From NCBI GenBank assembly GCA_023386045.1, contig JAEWKK010000035.1:39606-103605 (forward strand): a stretch of 64,000 bases of DNA. Reading direction: 5' to 3'. Made by a program: the position numbers and the translations under genes. The stretch's first letter is position 1; the number at the start of each line of letters is the position of its first letter. This DNA is from Bacteroidota bacterium. Lineage in GTDB: Bacteria > Bacteroidota > Bacteroidia > Chitinophagales > Chitinophagaceae. The notes beneath the pieces are model-generated. The model saw only the letters and a list, made by a program, of their open reading frames with translations. It searched no databases and was not told the DNA's origin. Below, one piece after another: positions 24,134 to 31,810 of this stretch.

Positions 24134-24451
24134 GTGTTTAACATAATCACTCGCAAAACTCTGCTTGATTATTGTCGAAAATATCCTGAAGCAGCGGTTG
24201 CTTTACAAAATTGGTATTATGAACTGCTGAAAAGTGAGTTTAAAAACTTTAATGAACTGAAAAAAGTCTATGGCAATGCAAGTTTAGTAAGTGATGACAG
24301 AGTAGTATTTAACATTATGGGGAATAAATATCGTCTTGTAGCTAGAATAGTGTTTGAGTTTAAGGCTATCCAAATAAAATGGTTTGGTACACATGCTGAA
24401 TATGACAAAATAGATGTTGCAACGATCAGCTATAAAAAGAAGAAATTATGA
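24134..24451 (+). CDS. higB: Type II toxin HigB (RelE-superfamily mRNA interferase)
   Basis: A 105-residue protein from a GTG start, the length of HigB toxins. Visible features are the N-terminal IITRKTLLDYCRKYP helix, the strand NKYRLVARIVFE with basic residues and the C-terminal IKWFGTHAEYDKID motif characteristic of HigB. HigB cleaves mRNA at translating ribosomes and is neutralised by HigA. It overlaps higA by 4 bp (ATGA), in the reverse order (toxin first) that defines the higBA type. The pair sits beside a tRNA gene between 32-bp direct repeats, a likely sign of acquisition. Confidence 0.92.
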   Translation: MFNIITRKTLLDYCRKYPEAAVALQNWYYELLKSEFKNFNELKKVYGNASLVSDDRVVFNIMGNKYRLVARIVFEFKAIQIKWFGTHAEYDKIDVATISYKKKKL

Positions 24452-24804
24452 AATTGAAACCTATCAAATCAAAAAAAGAATATGAAGCTTATCTGGATTG
24501 GGTAGATGAACTATTTGACAAAAAAGTTAAGCCAAATTCCTCTGAGGGTGAGCAGTTGCAGGTAGCCTTACTTCTAATTAAACAATATGAAGATGAACAT
24601 TACCCCATCCCTACCCCTGATCCGATAGAAGCCATTAAACTAATAATGGCAGAAAAAGGATTAAAAAATAAGGACCTGGTTGGATTAGTTGGTAGTAAAG
24701 GTTATGTGTCTTCTTTACTAAGTGGTAAAAAAACATTGACTTTAGAAATAGCACGCATATTTCACCGTAAGCTTGGCGTACCTGCCGAAATACTCTTATC
24801 TTAA
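24448..24804 (+). CDS. higA: Antitoxin HigA (XRE helix-turn-helix)
   Basis: A 118-residue antitoxin. The N-terminal half (about 1-60: IKSKKEYEAYLDWVDELFD) is the toxin-binding region. The C-terminal half (about 62-118) holds the Cro/C1-type HTH (IMAEKGLKNKDLVGLVGSK, YVSSLLSGKKTLTLE, IARIFHRKLGVPAEILL). It neutralises HigB and represses its own promoter. Start ATG overlaps the higB stop. No palindromic operator is obvious in the short spacer before higB. Confidence 0.93.
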   Translation: MKLKPIKSKKEYEAYLDWVDELFDKKVKPNSSEGEQLQVALLLIKQYEDEHYPIPTPDPIEAIKLIMAEKGLKNKDLVGLVGSKGYVSSLLSGKKTLTLEIARIFHRKLGVPAEILLS

Positions 24805-24902
24805 CTTTCTTTGAGAATATAGATTTAAGCGGTATAAAAATCTCAAATTCTCCTTGCATTGGTTCGATAATTCTCCAATGTGGGCCCAAAAAAAGAGCGT
24901 AG

Positions 24903-24947
24903 AGCGGAGTCCGGAGAACGAAAGCAACCTGGCCTCCGCTTTTTTTT
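24903..24947 (+). terminator. Terminator after higBA (GAGCGGAG family)
   Basis: Stem AGCGGAG / CTCCGCT with a 24-base loop and a run of eight T. The same stem and A-rich lead-in is found behind tRNA-Leu. It is preceded by a tRNA-3'-end-like sequence (TTGGTTCGAT...CCAATG) at about 24857-24886. Confidence 0.7.
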
Positions 24948-24975
24948 GCCTCGCATTCGCTTCTCCTTCACAGAA

Positions 24976-25007
24976 GTTTCGGCGAACGCAGTCTGTTTCT
25001 CACTCTC
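24976..25007 (+). repeat. 32-bp direct repeat, right flank of higBA
   Basis: Identical over 32 bp to 23996-24027 (begins GTTTCGGCGAACGCAG, ends CACTCTC). The two copies are 980 bp apart and enclose the toxin-antitoxin pair. Confidence 0.9.
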
Positions 25008-25076
25008 TTTCTCTCTCTCCTGCTCCACATGATAGGAATCATATAGCAATCCATTTTAACTATAAACTTCTTCTCC

Positions 25077-25084
25077 TACTTTTG
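25077..25084 (+). promoter_or_regulatory. -7 promoter element (TACTTTTG) of the proline dehydrogenase gene
   Basis: An exact TAnnTTTG match 6 bp before the ATG at 25091. It fixes that ATG as the start. Confidence 0.55.
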
Positions 25085-25090
25085 CCCCGC

Positions 25091-26311
25091 ATGAATACCA
25101 ATATTTCTTTCGATAATACCGAGATTGCTTTTGCACATAAATCAGACAAGGAACTCAAACAATCCCACTGGCTTTTTTCGATGATGGCCAAACCCTGGCT
25201 TGTGAAATGGGGCACCAAGCTGGCACCATGGAGCATCAGGGCCGGTCTTCCGGTAAAAGGACTGATCCGCAATACGGTCTTCCGCCAGTTTGTAGGTGGT
25301 GAAACCCTGGAAGAAACCATTCCGGTGGAAAAGAAAATGGCCAAATACAATGTGAAGGCCATCCTTGATTACGGTGTTGAGGGCAAGCAGGGCGAAGCCA
25401 ATTACGACCATGCCTGCGATGAATTCATCCGGGTGATCAATTTCGCTGCCAATCAGCCCAATGTTCCTTTCATGAGTGTAAAGGTGACCGGTATTGCCAG
25501 GTTTGAACTGCTTGAAAAATTGGACAGCCTGATGCACCAGGCCAAAGGAAGTCTGTCAGACAGGTTCTATGCTGCCCTCGAACAACTGCCGGCTGATGAA
25601 AGGTCCGAATGGCAAAAGATCCACCAGCGCATGAAATGGATTTGCGATGCGGCCGACAAGGCCAATGTTGGTTTTCTGGTAGACGCGGAAGAAACCTGGA
25701 TCCAGGACCCTGTAGATGCACTGACCATGCTCCTCATGGAAGAATACAACAAGAACAAACTTGTTATTTACAATACACTGCAGATGTACCGCCACGACCG
25801 GCTTGCCTTCCTGCATGAATCATTTGAAACAGCCAAACAAAAAGGATTTCTTCTCGGTGAAAAACTGGTAAGAGGTGCTTACATGGAAAAAGAAAGAAAA
25901 AGAGCACAGGAAAAAGGTTACCCTTCTCCCATTCAACCCGACAAAGCTTCTACCGACAGGGACTATGATGATGCGGTTCGTTTTTGCATTGACCATATCG
26001 ATCGCGTTGGTGTTATCGTGGCTTCACACAATGAAAGAAGCAGCATGCTCCCAACCGAATTATTACAACAAAGATCATTACCACTCAATCATTCGCATGT
26101 TCATTTCAGCCAGTTGTTTGGTATGAGCGATAACATTACGTACAACCTCGCCAAAGCTGGGTGCAGCGTGAGCAAATACCTTCCATTCGGACCTATCAAG
26201 GATGTAATTCCTTATTTAATGAGAAGAGCTGAGGAAAATACTTCTGTAGGCGGACAAACCAGCAGGGAACTGAACCTGATAGAAAAGGAAATGAAGAGAA
26301 GGGGAATGTAG
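25091..26311 (+). CDS. Proline dehydrogenase (monofunctional, FAD-dependent)
   Basis: A 406-residue enzyme that oxidises L-proline to 1-pyrroline-5-carboxylate and passes electrons through FAD to the quinone pool. Visible family motifs: SVKVTGIARFELL (beta1), FLVDAEETWIQDP, IYNTLQMYRHDRLAFL, KLVRGAYMEKERKRA (conserved RGAYxExER) and ASHNERSS. It lacks the C-terminal P5C dehydrogenase of bifunctional PutA, as is usual in Bacteroidota. The start at 25091 (MNTNISF) is chosen over an upstream in-frame ATG at 24854 because the latter would translate the repeat and terminator region and because of the -7 element. Transcribed alone. Confidence 0.93.
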   Translation: MNTNISFDNTEIAFAHKSDKELKQSHWLFSMMAKPWLVKWGTKLAPWSIRAGLPVKGLIRNTVFRQFVGGETLEETIPVEKKMAKYNVKAILDYGVEGKQGEANYDHACDEFIRVINFAANQPNVPFMSVKVTGIARFELLEKLDSLMHQAKGSLSDRFYAALEQLPADERSEWQKIHQRMKWICDAADKANVGFLVDAEETWIQDPVDALTMLLMEEYNKNKLVIYNTLQMYRHDRLAFLHESFETAKQKGFLLGEKLVRGAYMEKERKRAQEKGYPSPIQPDKASTDRDYDDAVRFCIDHIDRVGVIVASHNERSSMLPTELLQQRSLPLNHSHVHFSQLFGMSDNITYNLAKAGCSVSKYLPFGPIKDVIPYLMRRAEENTSVGGQTSRELNLIEKEMKRRGM

Positions 26312-26393
26312 GAAACGTTCGGGAAACGTCAAACGTGAAACGAAAGATGGACCATGGTCCAAGGACGAATCAGCAAACATGATCCTTGCAGGA

Positions 26394-26417
26394 TGCCATA
26401 TGCTATATGCCATATGC
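26394..26417. repeat. Short heptanucleotide run (GCCATAT / GCTATAT)
   Basis: Three and a half 7-bp words of the GCCATAT family (GCCATAT, GCTATAT, GCCATAT) between the proline dehydrogenase stop and the tRNA-Val promoter. Related to the larger arrays at 51.6 and 52.5 kb. The first 40 bp after the stop also have a repetitive GAAACGT texture. Confidence 0.6.
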
Positions 26418-26443
26418 CCCTACCCTCCATCAACCAACAATTT

Positions 26444-26474
26444 TTGCTACAGAAATGCTGAGTCCTTACTTTTG
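26444..26474 (+). promoter_or_regulatory. tRNA-Val promoter (TTG, 20 bp, TACTTTTG)
   Basis: TTG at 26444-26446 and an exact -7 element at 26467-26474. The mature tRNA starts 8 bp after the element at 26483. Confidence 0.7.
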
Positions 26475-26482
26475 AAACCTTT

Positions 26483-26557
26483 GGGCTGTTAGCTCAGTTG
26501 GTTTAGAGCACTACTTTGACAGAGTAGGGGTCACTGGTTCGAATCCAGTACAGCCCA
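26483..26557 (+). tRNA. tRNA-Val, anticodon GAC
   Basis: Acceptor GGGCTGT / ACAGCCC, D stem GCTC/GAGC, anticodon stem CTACT/AGTAG with loop TTGACAG, short variable loop and T arm CTGG-TTCGAAT-CCAG. Discriminator A26557. CCA is not encoded. A palindromic repeat begins 5 bp after its end. Confidence 0.97.
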
Positions 26558-26561
26558 CACC

Positions 26562-26589
26562 GTCCGCCATAGCTTTAGCGACGGCGGAC
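26562..26589. repeat. REP-like palindrome after tRNA-Val
   Basis: Seven-base arms GTCCGCC and GGCGGAC around AGCTTTAGCG-type sequence form a hairpin directly behind the tRNA. From memory, near-identical GTCCGCC..TAGCTTTAGCG..GGCGGAC elements recur in other Bacteroidota genomes. A GAGCGG-rich stretch follows, as behind tRNA-Leu. Confidence 0.65.
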
Positions 26590-26630
26590 CAAATAGAAGA
26601 GCGGTGTGCGGAGAGTGAGAGCGGAGGAAA

Positions 26631-26854
26631 ACAGCCGGACCACAAAGTCCACAAAGAAAGCACAGTGGACACAAAGTTTTTTCAATTCCCGTTTTTCGTT
26701 TGCCGTTTGTCACCCTGAAAGGGCCCTTCGTGTTCGTTGTGGTTCCTGGTGAACTTTGTGATCCAAATAAATTTTGAATGAGAAACGAGAGCGGAAGAAA
26801 ACAGCCGCACCACAAAGTCCACTGAAAAAACACAACGGACACAAACTTCTATTC
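26631..26854. repeat. ACCACAAAG-family repeat cassette, left of the beta-barrel gene
   Basis: Two runs of CACAAAG/GGACACAAA words (about 26631-26677 and 26799-26850) surround an inverted run (GTTCGTTGTGGTTCC...CTTTGTG, about 26730-26760). The segment 26667-26723 recurs with 3 mismatches at 27827-27883. The rest of the spacer to 27041 holds no gene I can support. Confidence 0.8.
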
Positions 26855-27041
26855 TCAAGGAGCAACTCTCTTTAATTTCCCTCACATCTGGCTGCCAGCT
26901 TAAAATTGGATCAGAAATAAGTCAGATGAATCCTATTGATTGAGTGAGTAAAGTGTGGTCGAACTCAACGCCACCTTTTCGATATCTTGCCAACACTCTT
27001 ATCACTTCTCCAATTTTTGTTGAATAATTTTTACGACAAAT

Positions 27042-27686
27042 ATGAGGTTCGCAATAATTATTATAGGGATTTTGTTTCAGCAATTAGCCTATTGCCAGGA
27101 GCGGCCAATGTCTAAAAAGCATTATCATTTTTTAGTAAATACCGGGGTTAAAAATTCAATAGGGCAAAATAAAGAAGCTTCAAAGACAGGGATGGTTAAC
27201 CCAAACTTTGATCTGGCATACTATCGACAGAAAAAGTTCAATCAACCCGGGTACCTGATAAGGGCAAGTGCATTGTATTCTCGAAATGAAAAATTCTATT
27301 TTGGAATTCAGGGTGGGCTGAATATGAATTTTGGTGAGATGTATGGAAGTGACAGATATACTCATGTTTCTGTACCTGCCCAGGTTCAAATCCTGACATC
27401 AACATTTAAAATTGGCAGTTCTGATTTGTTAATTTCAATTGCATCAGGAATTAATATTTTCAGGGAACGGCTTGGACCTCGAACATTTAAAACTGGAAGC
27501 ATTACAGAATTGGGCTTGCTAATAAAATTCAGATCTGGATTGGCCTTTAGTGCTGGATATATTCATCAGGTTGACAAAGGTGAATATTATGTAATGGATG
27601 ATCCTTCATCTAATTTAAACCCAGAAATTATTACATACAATACACGAAAACCTCAGCTATATATCTCATTAGGTTTATTTAGATAA
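27042..27686 (+). CDS. Small outer-membrane beta-barrel-like protein, function unknown
   Basis: A 214-residue protein: signal peptide about 1-18 (cleaved near AYCQ), then alternating hydrophobic strands with aromatic and Gly residues (FYFGIQGGLNMNFG, LLIKFRSGLAFSAGYIH) and a C-terminal strand ending in LYISLGLFR, typical of an eight-stranded or similar outer-membrane barrel (OMP_b-brl/PorT-like). No enzymatic motif. It stands alone between two copies of an ACCACAAAG repeat cassette, and its AT content is higher than that of its neighbours, so it may be an accessory gene. Confidence 0.6.
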   Translation: MRFAIIIIGILFQQLAYCQERPMSKKHYHFLVNTGVKNSIGQNKEASKTGMVNPNFDLAYYRQKKFNQPGYLIRASALYSRNEKFYFGIQGGLNMNFGEMYGSDRYTHVSVPAQVQILTSTFKIGSSDLLISIASGINIFRERLGPRTFKTGSITELGLLIKFRSGLAFSAGYIHQVDKGEYYVMDDPSSNLNPEIITYNTRKPQLYISLGLFR

Positions 27687-27721
27687 CAAGCTGGAAAGCT
27701 AGAAATTTAGTAGTTTCTTTT

Positions 27722-27883
27722 TCTTTGTGCACTTCCTGGTTCTTCATGTTCTTTGTGCTCCAAAAACACCTTTTTAATTGCAGATCGAAAACAGCCGCAC
27801 CACAAAGACCACAGGGAAAGCACAAGGGACACAAGGTTTTTTCAATTCCCGTTTTTCATTTGCCGTTTGTCACCCTGGAAGGG
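27722..27883. repeat. ACCACAAAG-family repeat cassette, right of the beta-barrel gene
   Basis: CTTTGTGC words (27722-27770) followed by inverted ACCACAAAG/GGACACAAG words (27796-27835) and the 57-bp segment shared with 26667-26723. Same inverted-arm layout as the left copy. Confidence 0.8.
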
Positions 27884-27967
27884 CTTCTTCCTTCCTTGTT
27901 CATCTGTTCATTTGTTCGATATTCTCCCCCGCTTTTTTCCCACAATATTCCTCCTTAATTTGCACCC

Positions 27968-28762
27968 ATGCAGCAGTACCTCAACCTTCTTCAGCATATT
28001 CTTGATCATGGAGTTCAGAAAAGCGATCGTACCGGGACCGGTACCCTGAGTTGCTTTGGTTACCAGATGCGCTTTGATCTTGCACAGGGCTTTCCGCTCG
28101 TGACAACAAAAAAGCTGCATACCAAAAGTATCATTCATGAATTGCTTTGGTTTTTAAAAGGTGAGACCAATATTGCCTACCTCAATGAAAATGGCGTGAG
28201 CATCTGGAACGAGTGGGCAGATGAAAATGGTGAACTGGGACCAGTGTATGGCAAACAATGGAGAAGCTGGGAAGGTGCCAATGGCAAAACCATCGACCAG
28301 GTTTCAGATGTGATTGAACAGATCAAAAAAAGCCCTGACAGCAGACGCCTCGTCATCAGTGCATGGAATGTTGCCGAGCTGCCGCAAATGGCACTCATGC
28401 CTTGTCATGCATTATTCCAGTTTTATGTGGCCGAAGGAAAATTAAGCTGCCAGTTGTACCAACGCAGTGCTGATGTTTTCCTGGGTGTGCCTTTCAATAT
28501 CGCCTCCTATGCGCTGCTTACGATGATGATGGCGCAGGTTTGCAATTTGCAACCCGGAGATTTCATTCACACCTTTGGTGATGTGCATATTTACAGCAAT
28601 CACCTGGAACAGGTGCATACGCAACTAAGTCGCAAGCCCTATCCCCTGCCGGTGATGAAGATCAATCCCGAGGTAAAAAATATTTTTGATTTTAAATACG
28701 AGGACTTCAGCCTGGAGAACTACCAGTTTCACCCGGCCATCAAGGCTCCTGTGGCAGTGTAA
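27968..28762 (+). CDS. thyA: Thymidylate synthase
   Basis: A 264-residue enzyme, exactly the E. coli ThyA size. Converts dUMP to dTMP with methylene-tetrahydrofolate. Motifs: KSDRTGTGTLSCFG (Arg for phosphate binding), LHTKSIIHELLWFLKG, the active-site loop MALMPCHALFQFYV containing the nucleophilic Cys, QLYQRSADVFLGVPFNIASYALL (dUMP-binding RSAD and folate contact) and the C-terminal Val. The start follows TTAATTTG, a one-base variant of the -7 consensus, by 5 bp. Dihydrofolate produced here is recycled by the reductase encoded downstream. Confidence 0.97.
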   Translation: MQQYLNLLQHILDHGVQKSDRTGTGTLSCFGYQMRFDLAQGFPLVTTKKLHTKSIIHELLWFLKGETNIAYLNENGVSIWNEWADENGELGPVYGKQWRSWEGANGKTIDQVSDVIEQIKKSPDSRRLVISAWNVAELPQMALMPCHALFQFYVAEGKLSCQLYQRSADVFLGVPFNIASYALLTMMMAQVCNLQPGDFIHTFGDVHIYSNHLEQVHTQLSRKPYPLPVMKINPEVKNIFDFKYEDFSLENYQFHPAIKAPVAV

Positions 28763-28916
28763 GACATTATATGCAGTAACATTTTCCAAAATGCACAATA
28801 GTATTCCAGGTGTTGAACGGAGCGTCGCAAGCAAAGCTTCATAGTATTCCTGCTGCTGACCCAAAAACAAATCCAGGCTTTCCGTGTATTTTTATCTTCT
28901 TTTAATGACACATTGC

Positions 28917-29465
28917 ATGAGCGATCAACAAAACATTAAGGCCGGACAAGCAAACACCCAGAATGATGAAAAAATGATCCTGAGTTTGCTGGTGGCTGCG
29001 GATGAAAACAATGTGATCGGCAAAGACAACCAGCTGCCCTGGCATTTACCCAATGATTTAAAATATTTCAAGAACCAGACCTGGGGCATGCCCATACTCA
29101 TGGGAAGAAAAACTTTTGAATCAATTGGCAAACCATTGCCAGGAAGAAAAAGTATCGTCATCACGCGCAATAAGGAATGGAAGCATGAAGGAGTTTCGGT
29201 GGTTCATTCCACGGAAGAAGCCATCAGCAAAGCGCGTGAGTTTGGTGTGAAGGAAATCTTTGTGATCGGTGGTGCCGAGATCTTCAATACGTCGTTTGAA
29301 AAAGCAGAACGTATTTACCTGACGCGTATTCATCACAGCTTTGAAGGCGATGCGTTTTTCCCTGCTGTTGACAGCGCAAAATGGAACCTGGTGCAAAACC
29401 GTTTTTGTCATGCCGATGAAAAAAACATTTACTCGCACACCTTCCAGGTTTGGGAAAGAAAATGA
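28917..29465 (+). CDS. folA: Dihydrofolate reductase
   Basis: Reduces dihydrofolate to tetrahydrofolate with NADPH, closing the thymidylate cycle with ThyA encoded just upstream. The core begins MILSLLVAADENNVIG; motifs include NQLPWHLPNDLKYFK (substrate Asp/Glu and Met20-loop region), MGRKTFESIGKPLPGRKSIVITRN and FVIGGAEIF. The start is uncertain: family-typical initiation is the ATG at 28974, while in-frame ATGs at 28884, 28905 and 28917 add 19-30 polar residues. I give 28917 as a compromise. The protein core is 163 residues, normal for DHFR. The next gene follows 30 bp later. Confidence 0.93.
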   Translation: MSDQQNIKAGQANTQNDEKMILSLLVAADENNVIGKDNQLPWHLPNDLKYFKNQTWGMPILMGRKTFESIGKPLPGRKSIVITRNKEWKHEGVSVVHSTEEAISKAREFGVKEIFVIGGAEIFNTSFEKAERIYLTRIHHSFEGDAFFPAVDSAKWNLVQNRFCHADEKNIYSHTFQVWERK

Positions 29466-29483
29466 TCTGAACGCCATCTCCCC

Positions 29484-29491
29484 TATTTTTG
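29484..29491 (+). promoter_or_regulatory. -7 promoter element (TATTTTTG)
   Basis: An exact TAnnTTTG match, 4 bp before the GTG start at 29496. Confidence 0.45.
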
Positions 29492-29495
29492 ACTC

Positions 29496-30293
29496 GTGTA
29501 CAGTTCTCTTCAATTAGCCGTTAAATATTTTCATTACTACCGCAAGGCTTCCAACAGCAAGGGCCACGGCATGCACTCTCCTTTTGTTTTTGATTTTATC
29601 CTGCATGTCCTCAACAATAAAAAACATTACCAGGCCCCGGTAGAAATTGAACAGTTACGCAAGCAACTGCTCAGGGATCAAAGAATGATTGAAGTGAATG
29701 ACCTCGGTGCCGGTTCAAGAAAGCGTTCCGCACAGCAAAAAACCATTGCACAGATAGCAGGATCAGCACCCAAGCCACCAAAGTACGCGCAGTTGTTATT
29801 TCGCCTGGTGAAGCATTACCAGCCTCAGTCCATCATTGAACTGGGAACATCTCTGGGACTTACCACGGCCTATCTTTCCAATGTCAATGAGGCTGCCACA
29901 ATTAAAACAATTGAAGGAAGTCCGGCCATCATGAACATTGCAAAAGAAAACCTTTCCGTCCTAGGCTGCAGAAATGTAAACTTCTTTGAAGGCAATTTTG
30001 ACCAGGTGCTGCCTCAATTGCTGAAAGAAACAAAACAGGTTGATCTTGCCTATATAGATGGCAACCATCGCTATGCACCAACCATGCAATATTTTCATGA
30101 GCTGCTGCCCAAGGTACATGCAGATTCCATCCTTGTATTTGACGACATACACTGGAGTGCTGAAATGGAGAAGGCCTGGGCCGAGATCAGGCAACACCCG
30201 GCCGTGCAATACAGCATCGACATTTTTTTCCTGGGCTTTGTATTTTTCAGAAGTGAATTCAAAATCAAACAGGATTTTATCATCAAGTTCTGA
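29496..30293 (+). CDS. Class I SAM-dependent methyltransferase, O-methyltransferase-like
   Basis: A 265-residue protein. The methyltransferase core spans about 85-245: SIIELGTSLGLTTAYLS (SAM-binding motif I, with GTSLG), IKTIEGSPAIMNIAKENL (acidic residue of motif II), DLAYIDGNHRYAPTMQYF (motif IV, typical of the catechol O-methyltransferase-like and Methyltransf_24 groups) and ILVFDDIHWS (motif V). The N-terminal 80 residues are helical. Substrate unknown. GTG start with an exact -7 element 4 bp upstream, so it is probably transcribed from its own promoter. Confidence 0.8.
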   Translation: MYSSLQLAVKYFHYYRKASNSKGHGMHSPFVFDFILHVLNNKKHYQAPVEIEQLRKQLLRDQRMIEVNDLGAGSRKRSAQQKTIAQIAGSAPKPPKYAQLLFRLVKHYQPQSIIELGTSLGLTTAYLSNVNEAATIKTIEGSPAIMNIAKENLSVLGCRNVNFFEGNFDQVLPQLLKETKQVDLAYIDGNHRYAPTMQYFHELLPKVHADSILVFDDIHWSAEMEKAWAEIRQHPAVQYSIDIFFLGFVFFRSEFKIKQDFIIKF

Positions 30294-30367
30294 GGCCTTC
30301 AAAGCAGTATTTAAAAAAACATACGCATCTCAACTTTTCTCAGAGAATTTTGATATAAATTGTCCGC

Positions 30368-31480
30368 ATGATCGTAGGTATTCTCAAAGAGCCTTCATTC
30401 GAAACAAGGGTCTCATTACTGCCTGAAGCTGTGGCTCAACTCACTAAAAAAGGACATACTGTATTGATTGAAGCCGGTGCCGGTTTTACCGCTTCAGCCA
30501 CAGATGGCGATTATGAAAAAGCAGGAGCCAAAGTGGTGCAGGCACAGGAAGTAGTTGCCCAGTCAGAAGTCATTTTATCCATTCACCAGCCTTCACTTGC
30601 TATTGACAGCAATAAAGTATTAATAGGTGTTTACCAGCCTCTCTATCACCAGACATTAATGCATGAATGGGCCAACAAGGGTCTCACTGTTTTTAGTCTG
30701 GACATGCTGCCCCGCACCACACGTGCGCAAAGCATGGATGTTTTGAGTTCGCAAGCCAATATCTCTGGATATAAGGCTGTGTTGCTGGCTGCCAATCTTT
30801 ATCCAAGATATCTTCCCATGTTCATGACCGCAGCAGGAAGCATTGCTCCCGCCAAGGTGTTGATACTGGGTGCAGGTGTTGCAGGTTTGCAGGCCATTGC
30901 CACTGCAAGAAGACTGGGAGCAGTTGTGGAAGTATTTGATACCAGGCCCGCAGTGAAGGAAGAAGTGATGAGCCTTGGTGCAAAATTCGTTGAAGTGGAA
31001 GGTGCCGCTGATGCATCAAAAGCCGGTGGATATGCAGTGGATCAATCTGAAGATTACAAGATCAAGCAGCAACAAAGAATTGCGGAAAGCATTGCCAAAG
31101 CAGATATCGTGATCACCACGGCGCAGATCCCCGGAAAGAAAGCTCCTCTCCTGATTACAGAAGAAATGATGAAGAAGATGCGTACAGGTTCTGTAATCAT
31201 AGACATTGCAGCCGCAACGGGAGGCAATACTCCTTTTACAAAAAACAATGAGACTGTAGTGCACAATGGTGTGACCATTATTGGCAATAGCAACCTGCCG
31301 GCAACCATGCCTTCGGATGCCAGCAAGTTATATGGCAAGAATGTGCTGAACTTCCTGCAACTGGTGACAACAAAAGAAGGAAGTCTGAACCTGAACTGGG
31401 ATGACGACCTGGTAAAAGGCAGCTGCATCACGCACAATGGTGAGATCATTCACGAACGTGTTAAACCAATCATCGCATAA
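30368..31480 (+). CDS. pntAA: NAD(P) transhydrogenase subunit alpha part 1 (NAD(H)-binding)
   Basis: A 370-residue soluble dI domain: N-terminal LKEPSFETRVSLLPEAV (alanine dehydrogenase/PNT N-domain), the Rossmann motif LILGAGVAGLQAIATARRLGA with VEVFDTRP, and the KKAPLLI segment. Binds NAD(H) on the cytoplasmic side of the proton-translocating transhydrogenase, which drives NADPH formation with the proton gradient. The alpha subunit is split here into PntAA and PntAB, as in Rhodospirillum. pntAB starts 9 bp after its stop. Confidence 0.96.
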   Translation: MIVGILKEPSFETRVSLLPEAVAQLTKKGHTVLIEAGAGFTASATDGDYEKAGAKVVQAQEVVAQSEVILSIHQPSLAIDSNKVLIGVYQPLYHQTLMHEWANKGLTVFSLDMLPRTTRAQSMDVLSSQANISGYKAVLLAANLYPRYLPMFMTAAGSIAPAKVLILGAGVAGLQAIATARRLGAVVEVFDTRPAVKEEVMSLGAKFVEVEGAADASKAGGYAVDQSEDYKIKQQQRIAESIAKADIVITTAQIPGKKAPLLITEEMMKKMRTGSVIIDIAAATGGNTPFTKNNETVVHNGVTIIGNSNLPATMPSDASKLYGKNVLNFLQLVTTKEGSLNLNWDDDLVKGSCITHNGEIIHERVKPIIA

Positions 31481-31489
31481 AATAACAAC

Positions 31490-31810
31490 ATGAATAGTGT
31501 ACTGGAATGGTTCTATGGAAATGAATCCATCATCTATATTGTAATACTGATGATCTTCGTCGGTATTGAGGTGATCAGCAGGGTCCCCAGCGTATTACAC
31601 ACGCCGCTGATGAGCGGTGCCAATGCCATCCACGGGGTGGTGATCATTGGAGCCATCATTGTAATGGGAAAAGCTGAACCTGATAATTATTTTGCTCTGG
31701 CACTTGGTTTCCTGGCAGTGGTGCTGGGAACACTCAACGTTGTTGGTGGATTTGTAGTTACCGACAGAATGCTGGAAATGTTTAAATCAAAAAAGAAGAA
31801 AGGGAAATGA
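31490..31810 (+). CDS. pntAB: NAD(P) transhydrogenase subunit alpha part 2 (membrane)
   Basis: A 106-residue membrane subunit with three or four helices (about 12-32, 45-65, 68-88): IYIVILMIFVGIEVISRVPSVLHTPLMSGANAIHGVVIIGAI carries the conserved SVLHTPLMSGxNAIHG signature of the PNT membrane domain. Together with the membrane part of PntB it forms the proton channel. It overlaps pntB by 4 bp. Confidence 0.96.
   Translation: MNSVLEWFYGNESIIYIVILMIFVGIEVISRVPSVLHTPLMSGANAIHGVVIIGAIIVMGKAEPDNYFALALGFLAVVLGTLNVVGGFVVTDRMLEMFKSKKKKGK

Noticed and set aside
23449..25007. Integrated phage or conjugative element at tRNA-Leu
   Set aside because: Repeat footprints are present, but there is no integrase, relaxase or phage gene in the interval.
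24854..25090. N-terminal extension of proline dehydrogenase from an upstream ATG
   Set aside because: It would translate the tRNA-like, terminator and 32-bp repeat sequences, and the family-typical start at 25091 has a -7 element 6 bp upstream.
26531..26885. Minus-strand ORFs of 67-103 residues behind tRNA-Val
   Set aside because: They run through tRNA and repeat sequence and consist of translated repeat words.
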